Below are positions 19,418 to 28,826 of a DNA stretch of 64,000 bases, one piece after another. The notes below the pieces were generated by a model that was not told the origin of the DNA, made no database searches, and worked only from the letters and a program-made list of their open reading frames with translations. The stretch is from Candidatus Gastranaerophilales bacterium (lineage in GTDB: Bacteria; Cyanobacteriota; Vampirovibrionia; Gastranaerophilales; Gastranaerophilaceae): the NCBI GenBank assembly GCA_944323735.1, contig CALUTO010000004.1:46125-110124 (forward strand), read 5' to 3'. How positions within the stretch are numbered: position 1 is the stretch's first letter; each line of letters starts with the position of its first letter. The position numbers and the translations under genes are program-made.

Positions 19418-20292
19418 AAAAAATAATTTTACTGTTATGCATGATGCTCGCCCCGATTCAAACAGGGGCAATTACTCTGGATGAACTTACTGCGCCTGCG
19501 GCGCAGTCCCAGCGGCTGGGAACGGAAGATGTACCGGAAAAAGTATTTAAAATAGTTGAAACAAAAAAAGAAAACGAAATTAAAGCCAGACTGGAGCACA
19601 ATGCAGAAATTATAAAAGACATTACATATGCGGATTTGAGCCTGAATAAAATTTCAAAAGAAATAATATCGGAAACAGAGATTGATCAGACACAGACTCT
19701 CGAGGATATTAAATATCTCTGGGTTGGTGCTGCACAGAACAGCGAGACCGTTAAATTTATTATATACAAGCTTTCTAATCCGGATGAAGATAAACCGAAC
19801 CCGGGTATTGTGAAAAAAATTATACAGCCGCTGGCAACAGTAGGAAGCATGGCCGGAATAGGAATGGGCAATCCTGTCGCAGCACTTTCAACAATTATGG
19901 GCAGTACAATGCTCGGTCAGCTTTCTGTTGATAACAAAGACCTGAACTACAGGTTTTCTAAAGTTAACGATGCTGACATGGTTGTGTTAATCAGAAAAAT
20001 TGAAGAGCTGCAAAGAAAAATCGTAAACTACTATTTTGATTACATCAGTGCAAGGAAATCACTGATTCAGGCGGACAATATTGTCGCAAAAAGACAGAAA
20101 ATGTTTTCAGAATCAGGTGATTTGTCAAAGGATCAGACAATAATGATAGATGCATACTACAGAGCAGCTCTTCAGACACAAAGCAAAGTTATGGCGGACT
20201 ATCTCTCGAAAAGAGCGGCACTGGAGCAGATTGTCGGAGTTGAAACACTGGCGGCGTTTGAAGAAATGCTTGCCAAAAGGGATGCAAAATAA
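19414..20292 (+). CDS. Exported helical protein, TolC-half-like paralogue 2
   Basis: 292 residues, signal peptide with cleavage near TGA. It aligns by eye with the preceding gene: TLEDIKYLWVGAAQNSETVK against DLEDIENLWQATLDNSSLIK, then KIEELQRKIVNYYFDYISAR against the matching helix, and a final segment ALEQIVGVETLAAFEEML reminiscent of the L..L.G end of TolC repeats. The two genes are therefore a tandem duplication, co-translated through ATGA. No membrane fusion protein or pump is adjacent. They might form part of an envelope complex, but this is inference. Confidence 0.7.
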   Translation: MKKIILLLCMMLAPIQTGAITLDELTAPAAQSQRLGTEDVPEKVFKIVETKKENEIKARLEHNAEIIKDITYADLSLNKISKEIISETEIDQTQTLEDIKYLWVGAAQNSETVKFIIYKLSNPDEDKPNPGIVKKIIQPLATVGSMAGIGMGNPVAALSTIMGSTMLGQLSVDNKDLNYRFSKVNDADMVVLIRKIEELQRKIVNYYFDYISARKSLIQADNIVAKRQKMFSESGDLSKDQTIMIDAYYRAALQTQSKVMADYLSKRAALEQIVGVETLAAFEEMLAKRDAK

Positions 20293-20403
20293 ATACATAA
20301 CCCGGGACTTATATACAGTTCAGAGTGATAATTTTAGACTTCTTAGTGTAAGCTGTGATATAAATCTCCGGAATTGATACATGTAAACTTTTTATGTTTT
20401 TTG

Positions 20404-20409
20404 TATAAT
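20404..20409 (+). promoter_or_regulatory. Candidate -10 box for marC-nadA
   Basis: TATAAT 33 nt before the marC ATG. No good -35 element at 16-18 nt; a TTGATA lies too far upstream (24-nt spacer). Confidence 0.35.
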
Positions 20410-20441
20410 AAACTCTGTGAAATTGTGGAAAGGTTTGCACT

Positions 20442-21086
20442 ATGCAGGACATAATACACTCATTTTTTATATATTTTTCCAAACTGTTTGTTACGCTTGA
20501 CGGAATAGGACTTGCCCCGGTTTATATAGCTCTTGCCGGCAATGCACCGAGAAGATGGAAAAATATAATGATCAATAAAAGCATAATCATTGCTTTTTTC
20601 ATTCTTCTTTTCTTTGGTTTTACCGGCTCTTTAATACTGGATATGCTTGGTATCAGTCTGAATGCGCTGAGAATTGCCGGAGGTATATTATTGCTGCTGA
20701 TGGCAATTGACCTTGTACTCGCAAACCCTACTCCCGGCATGACTTCAGAGAATAAAGAAGAACGCAGAGAATCGATGAAAAGAACTGACATATCAGTATT
20801 TCCGCTCGCTATTCCGCTTCTGTCCGGCCCTGCAACAATCACAATGCTCACTATATGCATGAAAAGCTCGCAGGGTAGCGTTTTACACCAGTCGCTCATA
20901 GTACTGGCACTGGCGGTGAATCTTTTTGTCTGCTGGCTTATTTTAAAATTTGCAAACAAAGTAAGTAAACTGCTCGGAAAAACAGGTATTAGTGTAATAA
21001 ACAGAATATTCGGCATATTATTAACGGCACTGTCATGCCAGTTTTTCATTGACGGCATAATTGACATAGTAAAAAATTTGAAATAA
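20442..21086 (+). CDS. marC: MarC-family integral membrane protein
   Basis: 214 residues with six predicted membrane helices. Family signatures include KLFVTLDGIGLAPVYIALAG near the N-terminus, LRIAGGILLLLMAIDLV, and FPLAIPLLSGPATITMLTI. MarC/YhgN proteins sit in the cytoplasmic membrane; transport activity is presumed but no substrate is established. TATAAT lies at 20404-20409, with a leader containing GGAAAGG before the ATG. nadA follows 16 nt after the stop and may be co-transcribed. Confidence 0.9.
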   Translation: MQDIIHSFFIYFSKLFVTLDGIGLAPVYIALAGNAPRRWKNIMINKSIIIAFFILLFFGFTGSLILDMLGISLNALRIAGGILLLLMAIDLVLANPTPGMTSENKEERRESMKRTDISVFPLAIPLLSGPATITMLTICMKSSQGSVLHQSLIVLALAVNLFVCWLILKFANKVSKLLGKTGISVINRIFGILLTALSCQFFIDGIIDIVKNLK

Positions 21087-21102
21087 TACGGGACTTTAAT
21101 AA

Positions 21103-22011
21103 ATGCAAAACAAAGAAATCATCGAACGAATAAATAAACTAAAAAAAGAAAAAAATGCAATAATTCTTGCGCATACATACCAGAATATTGAAATAGACGA
21201 AGTTGCCGACTACACAGGTGATTCGCTTTACCTGAGCAGAATGGCTGCAAAAACAGATGCAGATATTATTGTGTTTGCCGGTGTATATTTTATGGCAGAA
21301 ACAGCAAAAATTCTTTCTCCCGAAAAAAAGGTGCTGCTTCCGAACACAAAATCAGGGTGTCTTATGGCTGATATGATTAATCTCAAACAGCTAAGAGAGT
21401 TTAAAAACACGCATCCGGACATACCTGTCGTTTGCTATATTAATTCAACAGCAGAGGTAAAATCCGAATCCGATATCTGCTGCACAAGCGCAAATGCCGT
21501 TGATGTAGTAAGAGCTCTCGGGGCAAAAGAAGTGTTATTCGTTCCGGACACACATTTAGGAACATATGTGGGCCGGCAGCTTAAAAATGTGCGTGTAATC
21601 ACCTATCCGGGACACTGTCCGACCCATGACAGAATAACGCCAGCGGATATAACAGAGATGAAGCAAAAACATCCGCAGGCAAAAGTGCTTGCACATCCTG
21701 AATGCAAAAGTGAAGTTCTTGAACTGGCTGATTTTGTCGGCTCAACTACAGCAATAATGAAGCACGCTTCTGAAAGCCGTAGCAAATCTTTTATTATAGT
21801 CACGGAAAAAGGTGTTGTTGACAGACTCAAAAGAGATTATCCGGATAAAGAATTTTTACCCGTTTCAGACAGAGCAATCTGTCCGAGCATGAAATTGAAT
21901 ACACTTGATGATATATTAAATGTACTTGAAAATGATTTAAATGAAATTCATGTTGATTCAGGAATCGCAAAAAAAGCTTTCAAAACAATTGAGCGTATGA
22001 TTAAGCTATAG
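21103..22011 (+). CDS. nadA: Quinolinate synthase A
   Basis: 302 residues. The three cysteines that hold the oxygen-sensitive 4Fe-4S cluster are C86 (SGCLMADM), C172 (GHCPTH) and C260 (AICPSMK), with spacing like the Thermotoga enzyme. AHTYQ near the N-terminus and HPEC are also present. NadA condenses iminoaspartate with dihydroxyacetone phosphate to give quinolinate in de novo NAD synthesis. nadB and nadC are not in the window. The cluster fits an anaerobic lifestyle. The gene follows marC closely and ends at a strong terminator. Confidence 0.95.
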   Translation: MQNKEIIERINKLKKEKNAIILAHTYQNIEIDEVADYTGDSLYLSRMAAKTDADIIVFAGVYFMAETAKILSPEKKVLLPNTKSGCLMADMINLKQLREFKNTHPDIPVVCYINSTAEVKSESDICCTSANAVDVVRALGAKEVLFVPDTHLGTYVGRQLKNVRVITYPGHCPTHDRITPADITEMKQKHPQAKVLAHPECKSEVLELADFVGSTTAIMKHASESRSKSFIIVTEKGVVDRLKRDYPDKEFLPVSDRAICPSMKLNTLDDILNVLENDLNEIHVDSGIAKKAFKTIERMIKL

Positions 22012-22045
22012 AATATTCACTATAAAAGCGGAATGAGAGTTTACC

Positions 22046-22078
22046 AAAAAGCGGTTTTAAGTAAAAAACCGCTTTTGC
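22046..22078. terminator. Bidirectional terminator between nadA and the GH13 gene
   Basis: AAAAGCGGTTTT and AAAACCGCTTTT around a short loop, 35 nt after the nadA stop and 19 nt beyond the convergent GH13 stop. Confidence 0.85.
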
Positions 22079-22096
22079 TTTTAACCGGCAGTTTGA

Positions 22097-25000
22097 TTAC
22101 ATCTGGACAGGCAGATTGAATTTCAGATTAGCAAGTGTAACATAAGGATTTTGAGGTCTGCCTTTAAAAGATATATCCCGTTTTAACAAATCATTTCCGT
22201 TAAAGTCTTTAACCCGCAGAAGCACGAGCCCGTATGAGCCTATGCAAATTTTAGAACCGTCTTTTTTCACAATCTCCCTGCCATTATCACTGACAACATA
22301 TCTTTCTGCAGGATTTAGAGCATTATAGTATTCGGTACCCTTCGGAAGCCCGAGAGGGAGTCCGTATGGAGCAGCTCCATGCTGTTCAAGACTTATACAA
22401 TCAATATATCTGGTTTTATCGGTAGCTGTAGTTTGTTCTCCGTAGCCGGAATTGTGCAATACACAAACAGCATCAGTTTTGTCATTATACCTGTAGAAGG
22501 CTGCAGCAACATTGCCGTCTGAGCTTGCGTTATGAGTCTGCGGAGCAAGGGGAACAAGCGAACCGTTCACAAGCGGTGATGCTGCGGGCTGGTTTCTGAT
22601 ATTAAAAATATCCCCGATTTCTCTGCGCTTATTTTTCAGCCACTCGTAATCTTTATCAGAAAGCCATTCCCAGTGAATACGGTTTCTGTTCTGCTGTTTT
22701 TCATTTTTTGAGGGAGTTTCCCAGCCGGTTTCACCCATCTCATCTCCGATATAGTTTGTCGGAACACCGGGCATGACGGTAAACATAAACAACATTGCTT
22801 TGTAGACATCCATTGCGGGAAGAATTATATCTTTAAACGCTGCAACTTTAATTTTTTTAGCTTCATTTGGATGAGCACTGATGTAATCTTTGAACAGAGG
22901 GCTTGCGTTTTTGGCCTCCTCTATAACATCATCTAAATTTATATCAAAAGGAGCTGCGCCAAAATTTTCAGCGTCATAAGTCCGCAATTTCCCGTCTTTT
23001 TCAGTGTAAACACCGGAGGCTAAGCGAATCACTGCATCTCTAATCGCTGCTTTACAATCATTGGGCAAATCCGCACAATCCTGCAAATGACCTCTTTCAA
23101 GCAAAGCCTCCTGCATTGCTTCTGCCTTATCATCTTTAAATTTCAAAGCATTTAATGCAAGCATATGAAGAACTCTCGGTTTATCATGGTTTCCGACAAA
23201 AAGGTGTGAAAAGTTTATATTATCAAGAAAACCGGAGTATAACATAGCATATTCGCCATTATTGTATAAAATTTTCTGGACAAGTTCATCCATATTATTC
23301 GTTCTTTGTCCGAATTCGCCGCCGGCTTCGCTTATAACGCTGTATGCACGAAACGGGCTGGAGTGAAGATGCTGATAGTTGGACTGGGTTGTAAAACCGC
23401 CTTTTCCAATGAACTCAACCTCTTTTTGCATCCAGTTCCAGTCACCGGCAATATCTCTGGTAAGTTCACCGATATTGTATTTTTTTGGATTGTACATATA
23501 TACACCGTCATTAAATTTCTGCCAGAATTTTGTAGTTTTTGACATGGCTTCATTTGATGACATAAGATTTCGTTCAACAGAATCCCAGTCTCCGACATCC
23601 TTTGCTGCGTCTATACGCCAGTCCAAACCGGACTCTGATTTTTCCATTAACAGTTTAGCAACATTTATAGTATCTGAATCAAGGTTTTTTAAACGTTTAT
23701 ATAAATACTCAACAAGGAATGAACGCTTTTTCTCCGTAATATTGCCAAGTCCTTCATCAAGTTTTTGCAAAAGCTTTTCTGCTGTGGATTTCGGAGAATC
23801 TTCAAATTGAAGATTCAAAGATTCCAGAGAAATTTCACGCAGATTTTTTATATCATAAGTAAAAAATCCGTCCTGTTCTTTAAATCTCAAAGCAGGAGCC
23901 AGTGCAGAAATGACAAGAAATCTTGCAATATCCGGTGCAATTAATGCATAGATTTCTTTTCCGTCCTGTGTCAAATTACCCTTCTCATCAAACAGTATTC
24001 CGTCAAACTTATCCTCATCGTCAAGCATATGCATTATTTCATTAGCTTTAACAGACATTTTCCCTGCAATAATACTGTCAGCTTTTTTATACACCTCTCT
24101 GTAATCAGCAGGCATAAGAGAATAATATTTTTCCCCGTCTTTATACATTTCATATCTTGATTTTCCGACATACTCCTCCGTAACCGCAAGATTTTTTATA
24201 TACGGATAAGCAAAGACTGTTGAAAGATCAGGTGCAAATTCAATAGATTCAAACGGAAAAGACATAATTCCGTCAGTTATATTTTCAGGCATAACAGCAG
24301 TTGAGAGCTTATAATCCCTTTTTCCGTCTGTATTAAATTTTAGTATATTTTCAAGCGGTGTTGCTCCGTCTGCCCCTTTTTCAAGTGCAAGTTTAGAAAA
24401 TTCAGGAATTTTGTTTTCCCATATAAGCTGCTTTATTGCATCAGAATATGAAACCTCTGTTCCCTCAAGAGATTTTATTGCTTTTACTGTTTCATCATTT
24501 AGTTTTTTTTCATTTATAAAAGTCTCTACCGCCTTTTCATAGGCATCACCGTCAGTTATTTTTGCATAAATCAAATCGGCTTTTTCTTTGGGGATTTTAT
24601 CCTCCCATATAAGCTCTTCGACAGCTGTTTTATAATCTTTACCTTCATCTGTTTTTGCTTTTATAAAATCCCTCAGAATTTTATAAAGTTTTTCCTCCTG
24701 TATCAATGAATTTACTGCATTTTCAAATGCTTTTGATTTTAATTCGTTTTCGGTTTTTTCACTGATTTTATTATCATAGATAAGAGAAACTGCAGCATCT
24801 TTTAGTGTTTTTGGATGTGAAATTTTTTCGGCAAGCTGGTTTGCTGTATACTCAAGAAGCAGTCTCTGAACTTCATATGTCCAGTATTTTCCGACCTGTA
24901 CAATATCCGACTGGGTTTGATATTGACCGGCTATCATTTTTTCTACTTTTTCCGTATTTCCTGCAGCCTCATCTGCAACAAGAGCGGACTCGGGCAGCAT

Positions 25001-26383
25001 AAAACGTCTTTTCGCAATATCTGTATTTCCTACCCATAGTGCAGCACCGCCGTCTTTATTAGCGGGAACTATTTCATAATTTTTCCAGGACATCAAAAAG
25101 TCTTTTGGTGCACCTGTTTTGGAGTGTTTATATTTATTGTAATTACGCTCTACTTCAGTTGGAGAAACTCTGAAATACATTGCAGGGGTGCTGTCTTTTT
25201 TTTCGTAATACTTTCTTTTGTCAGCAGGCATTTTTCTTCCGTAGACGTTAAATGGTTTATCAGAATTCAGCTGCTCTTCCAGCACCATTTCATCGTTAAA
25301 TATTTGAACATATGTAGGTTTTGCCGGATTAAAATCAGGATTTTTTACCATTTCTCTGTCATCAAAACCGCCGTTTTGATTTTTTTCAAACACCACTTTG
25401 TAAGGTGCGTTAATAAGTGCAGCTTTTATATGTTTGTCCAGCTCTTTAGAACGTGGTCTTATACCAAGAGACAACTTTTCATTATCCAGATTTTTTGTTT
25501 CAAACTGATAAACAAACGGAGACTCATTTCTCCATGTTATAATGTCTCCGATATGAATTCCCTGCAGCCCTTCATTTACATACGCACCGTCATTGACCCA
25601 GTGCATACCGTTTTTGTTAATATCAAGCATTAGAGCTTTAAAATCATTCAATGTTCCCAGATTTTCAGTAACCTGATAGGGATTTTCCGTCCAGTAGCCA
25701 TGGCTTGACACATTGCTGCCGCCTGTTATCGGGCATGCAAGAATACCCCTTGCCCCGAATTCTTTAAGTTTTGGCAGTTTTTCTCTTATACCGTTTATTG
25801 TACCGCCCAGATGATTAAACGGAGTTCTCCGGACATTACTATAGTTTTTAGCAACAGACATTTCCACTTCTTCAGGAATAACACCGTTTTGTGACAAAAT
25901 TTCACGTGTATTTGCATTAAATGAATCCGGGAAAATGTGAACCATCTGGCGGGGAACAGAATGTCCCGGATGATTGACAGGAACAGCCATATTGTACTGT
26001 GTATTCCTGTTAATGTTATTTACTCCGTTAAACAGTGTGTAGTCATGATATACTTTTCCGTTTACTTTAAATCTGTATCCCAGTAAATAATCTTTTGTTA
26101 AGGGCAAATCATTCTTTGTCACAGTAATAGATGCAAAACCTTCGGGCATGTCTTTTATAATAGGTTCGGTTTGAAGCTGGCGGAAAGTTCCGTCACCGGC
26201 ATAATAAAACGGCATCAACTCAATCTGTGTACCTTTTGGCGCATTCGGCAGGTTGATTTTATAAACTTTCTCCCCTTTTGAGTCACTTGTTAAAACATGA
26301 TGTCCAAAACTTGGTTTTGACGACTTTTTTTGCTGCCTGCGGGCAGTATTGTTTGATGAGTGTTCCCCGAAAATCTTCAGCAT
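22097..26383 (-). CDS. Giant GH13 alpha-amylase-family protein with internal helical-repeat insertion
   Basis: 1428 residues, more than twice a normal alpha-amylase. The GH13 motifs can be traced: the region II nucleophile in WRIDAAKD, the acid/base in NIGELTRD, and NHDKPR for region IV; MPGVPTNYIGDEMGETGW is also typical. The N-terminus carries PSFGH, and a beta domain follows. At about residues 520-657 there is an inserted stretch of five similar units (AVSLIYDNKI, AVNSLIQEEKL, AVEELIWEDKI, AVETFINEKKL, AIKQLIWENKI), about 35 residues apart. There is no signal peptide, so it is probably cytoplasmic and acts on glycogen-like or imported alpha-glucan. AAAGGG precedes the ATG, and TATAAT lies about 35 nt upstream. 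Confidence 0.85.
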   Translation of the reverse strand: MLKIFGEHSSNNTARRQQKKSSKPSFGHHVLTSDSKGEKVYKINLPNAPKGTQIELMPFYYAGDGTFRQLQTEPIIKDMPEGFASITVTKNDLPLTKDYLLGYRFKVNGKVYHDYTLFNGVNNINRNTQYNMAVPVNHPGHSVPRQMVHIFPDSFNANTREILSQNGVIPEEVEMSVAKNYSNVRRTPFNHLGGTINGIREKLPKLKEFGARGILACPITGGSNVSSHGYWTENPYQVTENLGTLNDFKALMLDINKNGMHWVNDGAYVNEGLQGIHIGDIITWRNESPFVYQFETKNLDNEKLSLGIRPRSKELDKHIKAALINAPYKVVFEKNQNGGFDDREMVKNPDFNPAKPTYVQIFNDEMVLEEQLNSDKPFNVYGRKMPADKRKYYEKKDSTPAMYFRVSPTEVERNYNKYKHSKTGAPKDFLMSWKNYEIVPANKDGGAALWVGNTDIAKRRFMLPESALVADEAAGNTEKVEKMIAGQYQTQSDIVQVGKYWTYEVQRLLLEYTANQLAEKISHPKTLKDAAVSLIYDNKISEKTENELKSKAFENAVNSLIQEEKLYKILRDFIKAKTDEGKDYKTAVEELIWEDKIPKEKADLIYAKITDGDAYEKAVETFINEKKLNDETVKAIKSLEGTEVSYSDAIKQLIWENKIPEFSKLALEKGADGATPLENILKFNTDGKRDYKLSTAVMPENITDGIMSFPFESIEFAPDLSTVFAYPYIKNLAVTEEYVGKSRYEMYKDGEKYYSLMPADYREVYKKADSIIAGKMSVKANEIMHMLDDEDKFDGILFDEKGNLTQDGKEIYALIAPDIARFLVISALAPALRFKEQDGFFTYDIKNLREISLESLNLQFEDSPKSTAEKLLQKLDEGLGNITEKKRSFLVEYLYKRLKNLDSDTINVAKLLMEKSESGLDWRIDAAKDVGDWDSVERNLMSSNEAMSKTTKFWQKFNDGVYMYNPKKYNIGELTRDIAGDWNWMQKEVEFIGKGGFTTQSNYQHLHSSPFRAYSVISEAGGEFGQRTNNMDELVQKILYNNGEYAMLYSGFLDNINFSHLFVGNHDKPRVLHMLALNALKFKDDKAEAMQEALLERGHLQDCADLPNDCKAAIRDAVIRLASGVYTEKDGKLRTYDAENFGAAPFDINLDDVIEEAKNASPLFKDYISAHPNEAKKIKVAAFKDIILPAMDVYKAMLFMFTVMPGVPTNYIGDEMGETGWETPSKNEKQQNRNRIHWEWLSDKDYEWLKNKRREIGDIFNIRNQPAASPLVNGSLVPLAPQTHNASSDGNVAAAFYRYNDKTDAVCVLHNSGYGEQTTATDKTRYIDCISLEQHGAAPYGLPLGLPKGTEYYNALNPAERYVVSDNGREIVKKDGSKICIGSYGLVLLRVKDFNGNDLLKRDISFKGRPQNPYVTLANLKFNLPVQM

Positions 26384-26472
26384 GACTATCCCTTTTACAC
26401 ACTTTAAGTACTTACAATTATAGTAAAAAAGAAAATAAAAAAACTTGCTAGAAAAATTAATAAAATTACAAA

Positions 26473-26511
26473 CATTGTTACAATTTTTTATATTGAAACA
26501 ATGAAAGGAGG
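26473..26511 (-). ncRNA. 3'-UTR hairpin with anti-Shine-Dalgarno-like segment
   Basis: Inverted repeat CATTGTTaCAA/TTGaAACAATG (26473-26483 and 26493-26503). Next to it, the plus strand reads AAAGGAGG (26504-26511) but no plus-strand start codon follows at a usable distance. On the minus strand, downstream of the 26542-26997 gene, this gives CCTCCTTT, then the hairpin, then a U-rich tail. It could be a terminator of that gene or a processed small RNA. Confidence 0.3.
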
Positions 26512-26541
26512 ACTTATTTAAAAAAAACCAAAAGCATGACT

Positions 26542-26997
26542 CTATATATTTTTATTCACGAGTGCACCTGAAATACCTGACATATTTTTTAGAGCCATTG
26601 CAGCATCCTCCGGAGAAATCGTGCTGACAACCCTGTCATCTTCGCATATTTCTATCATTCCTCCGGCATTAAAACGGAAATTGTACTTTGAAAGCTCTTC
26701 ATCAGACGGATTTTCATTTTTTTGCTCATTTTTTTCTTTTTTATTATCTTCATTCTGCTCAGCATCTTCACCGTCATCGTCATCTGTTTTATCTTTTATT
26801 AGCACCATTCTGCCGTTAAACGCTGCGTCGGGATCTTTTCTGCCGGCTTTCTGTTTTCTTGAGACACCATCCATGTCAACAATTTCATCGTCTGTTCCCT
26901 GACGTGCCACAACATCAGCCTCCTGCGAAAGCTGCTGCGAGCTTTTGTTTCTGTTGACACCCGTTAAATTCGACATTGATAATCCGTCTAATCCCAT
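26542..26997 (-). CDS. Acidic low-complexity protein of unknown function
   Basis: About 150 residues, no signal peptide or membrane segment. The middle (about 72-104) is almost entirely D, E, K, N and Q and is surely disordered. The N-terminus (MGLDGLSMSNLTGVNRN) and the C-terminal 45 residues (around FRFNAGGMIEICEDDRVV and EDAAMALKNMSG) look ordered. I do not recognise it, but the style matches other unknown proteins in this window (28827, 39053, 53954). It is divergent from 27078. AAAGAGA precedes the ATG. Confidence 0.6.
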   Translation of the reverse strand: MGLDGLSMSNLTGVNRNKSSQQLSQEADVVARQGTDDEIVDMDGVSRKQKAGRKDPDAAFNGRMVLIKDKTDDDDGEDAEQNEDNKKEKNEQKNENPSDEELSKYNFRFNAGGMIEICEDDRVVSTISPEDAAMALKNMSGISGALVNKNI

Positions 26998-27077
26998 ATA
27001 TTTATCATCTCTTTATACTATACAAAACTATATTATATTTATGATATTATACCATAAGTATAGTAATTAGTTTTAGG

Positions 27078-27848
27078 ATGAAAATAGTGAGCAGTTACAA
27101 AAATTTAGTTGATACGATTTTAACAGCACCTTTTTGGGTTCAGGAAGCACTTTTTATGGATGTATTAAGTTCTTTTGAAGAAAAACTGGATCTAAAAACA
27201 AACATAAAAGCAGAAGATATCTACACCCTGTACGTACCTGAGCTGACGTATAAAGGGAACAGGGAATGCGAAACAAGAGAGCACGGTCACGAACCGAATT
27301 TATATAAATTTATGCAGTCAGCAATGTTGAAAAAGAGAATTGTAGATATTACGATAGACAATTTCTGGACGCTCAACGAAACGTCAAAAATGGTCAGTGA
27401 GTGTATAAAAAATGAGTACATTAAGCCGACAGACAATGACGTAATAAATGCTTCAATTTATTACATGAGCGGAGAAATAAGACTCGGCGAGTATGCAAAA
27501 CGGGCAAAATACATTGATGTAGTCCAGCTGGATCAGGCTATGCGCCGGCAAAAGGAAATAAACCAGTCAACCGGAAACAATACGCCGATTGGCGAAGTGC
27601 TGATACAAATGGGATTTTTATCAAAAGAAGCAATAGCCAGAATTATCCTGATAAAAGATGACTGCAAAAAAAGATTTATAGTAAACACAGAACAATCATT
27701 ACAACAACCGGCAAATGATATTAGCCAGAGCAGGGTAAACATTGAAATGCAGCAGATGAAAATGGAACTTAACAGATATGCTCAGGAAAATAAAATTTTA
27801 AAAGATAAGCTAAGAGCAATTTTCAATCTCCAGAACAAGAAGAAATAA
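27078..27848 (+). CDS. Unknown protein with a MshEN/GspE-N-like segment
   Basis: 256 residues. The N-terminal 120 residues are not recognised. Residues about 130-200 show two units with the L/I-G-E-x-L...G-x-L/I pattern: IRLGEYAKRAKYIDVVQLDQ and IGEVLIQMGFLSKEAIARII, as in the N-terminal domain of PilB/MshE ATPases, which can bind c-di-GMP. No ATPase domain follows; the C-terminus is a coiled coil (MQQMKMELNRYAQENKILKD). The ATG touches its AGG; an in-frame GTG at 27087, spaced 8 nt from AGGA, is an alternative start. It overlaps the asparaginase gene by one base. Confidence 0.65.
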   Translation: MKIVSSYKNLVDTILTAPFWVQEALFMDVLSSFEEKLDLKTNIKAEDIYTLYVPELTYKGNRECETREHGHEPNLYKFMQSAMLKKRIVDITIDNFWTLNETSKMVSECIKNEYIKPTDNDVINASIYYMSGEIRLGEYAKRAKYIDVVQLDQAMRRQKEINQSTGNNTPIGEVLIQMGFLSKEAIARIILIKDDCKKRFIVNTEQSLQQPANDISQSRVNIEMQQMKMELNRYAQENKILKDKLRAIFNLQNKKK

Positions 27849-28819
27849 TGCAGATTAATTTTCATCCACAGGTGCTTCTTACACAAACAAGAAACGGACT
27901 CACAGAACTCGAGTTTTCAGGTTTTATTGTTTTTTGCGGAAAAAACAAAAACATAAAAACAATCGGTACAACAAACAGGTACCCGTTCTTTCAGCGTTCC
28001 TGCGCAAAACCTATGCAGGCCTCTTTGATAGCTGATTTTGATACAAAAAATTACTATTCACTGACTCCGGAAGAAATAGCCGTATGCTGCGGTTCGCACA
28101 CAGGAGAACCTGTTCACCTTGAACTGCTTAGACGCCTTTTAAACAAAGCAGGGCTTAGCGAAAATGACTTAAAATGTCCGGCGGTCCCTCCACTAAATAA
28201 AGAAGAGCAAAAAAAATTTACAGATTATTCCCCCCTGCACAACAATTGCTCGGGAAAACACACTCTGATGCTTCTTTTGTGCAAACAAAACGGCTGGAGC
28301 ACAGATAACTATCTTGATTTTAATCATCCGCTGCAAAAACTGGTATACAACAGAATACAGGAATTATGTGAAACAGACTCACAGCTTCCGGCAACAAGAG
28401 ACGGGTGCGGTGCTCCAAACTGGGCGCTCCCTCTTGAAGAACAAACAAAGGGTTTTTTAAATCTTTTTTGCGCTGAAAAATATTCGATAATAAAAGATGC
28501 ATTTCTGAAACACCCTTACCTGATAGGTGGACATGACAGACAGGATACAGACATAATTACTCATACACATGGTATTTGCGCAAAAGCCGGTGCAGGCGGT
28601 CTGCTGTCGATATGCAATCTAAATACAGCCGAAGCGGTTACAATAAAGCTTATTGATGCCGACATGAAAGCCAGAATACTTGTTGCAATTGAATTACTAA
28701 AACAACTAAACTGGGCTGATAAAAACTCCATAAATAATCTCCTTAATATTTATTCTAATATAGTGACAGCTGAAAACGGCGAATATGTCGGCAGATACGA
28801 AGTGCAATTCCAAATTTAG
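27848..28819 (+). CDS. Rhizobial-type L-asparaginase (AnsA/ReAV family)
   Basis: 323 residues of the asparaginase class with a Ser/Lys beta-lactamase-like active site, not the EcAI/II fold. S51-x-x-K54 (SCAKPMQA) gives the first Ser-Lys pair, and CGSHTGE (Ser83) the second serine. C134 and K137 in NNCSGKH and C187 in DGCGAP match the zinc site described for ReAV. It would hydrolyse asparagine to aspartate and ammonia in the cytoplasm. Its ATG overlaps the previous stop (TAATG), so the two genes are coupled. It converges with the gene at 28827. Confidence 0.88.
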   Translation: MQINFHPQVLLTQTRNGLTELEFSGFIVFCGKNKNIKTIGTTNRYPFFQRSCAKPMQASLIADFDTKNYYSLTPEEIAVCCGSHTGEPVHLELLRRLLNKAGLSENDLKCPAVPPLNKEEQKKFTDYSPLHNNCSGKHTLMLLLCKQNGWSTDNYLDFNHPLQKLVYNRIQELCETDSQLPATRDGCGAPNWALPLEEQTKGFLNLFCAEKYSIIKDAFLKHPYLIGGHDRQDTDIITHTHGICAKAGAGGLLSICNLNTAEAVTIKLIDADMKARILVAIELLKQLNWADKNSINNLLNIYSNIVTAENGEYVGRYEVQFQI

Positions 28820-28826
28820 CCATTAA

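Noticed and set aside
20374..20409. TTGATA and TATAAT as a full promoter for marC
   Set aside because: The spacer is 24 nt, too long for sigma70; only the -10 is kept.
25124..25633. 169-codon plus-strand ORF inside the GH13 gene
   Set aside because: Antisense to a long, motif-bearing gene; the translation is rich in Phe, Ile and Cys without domain features.
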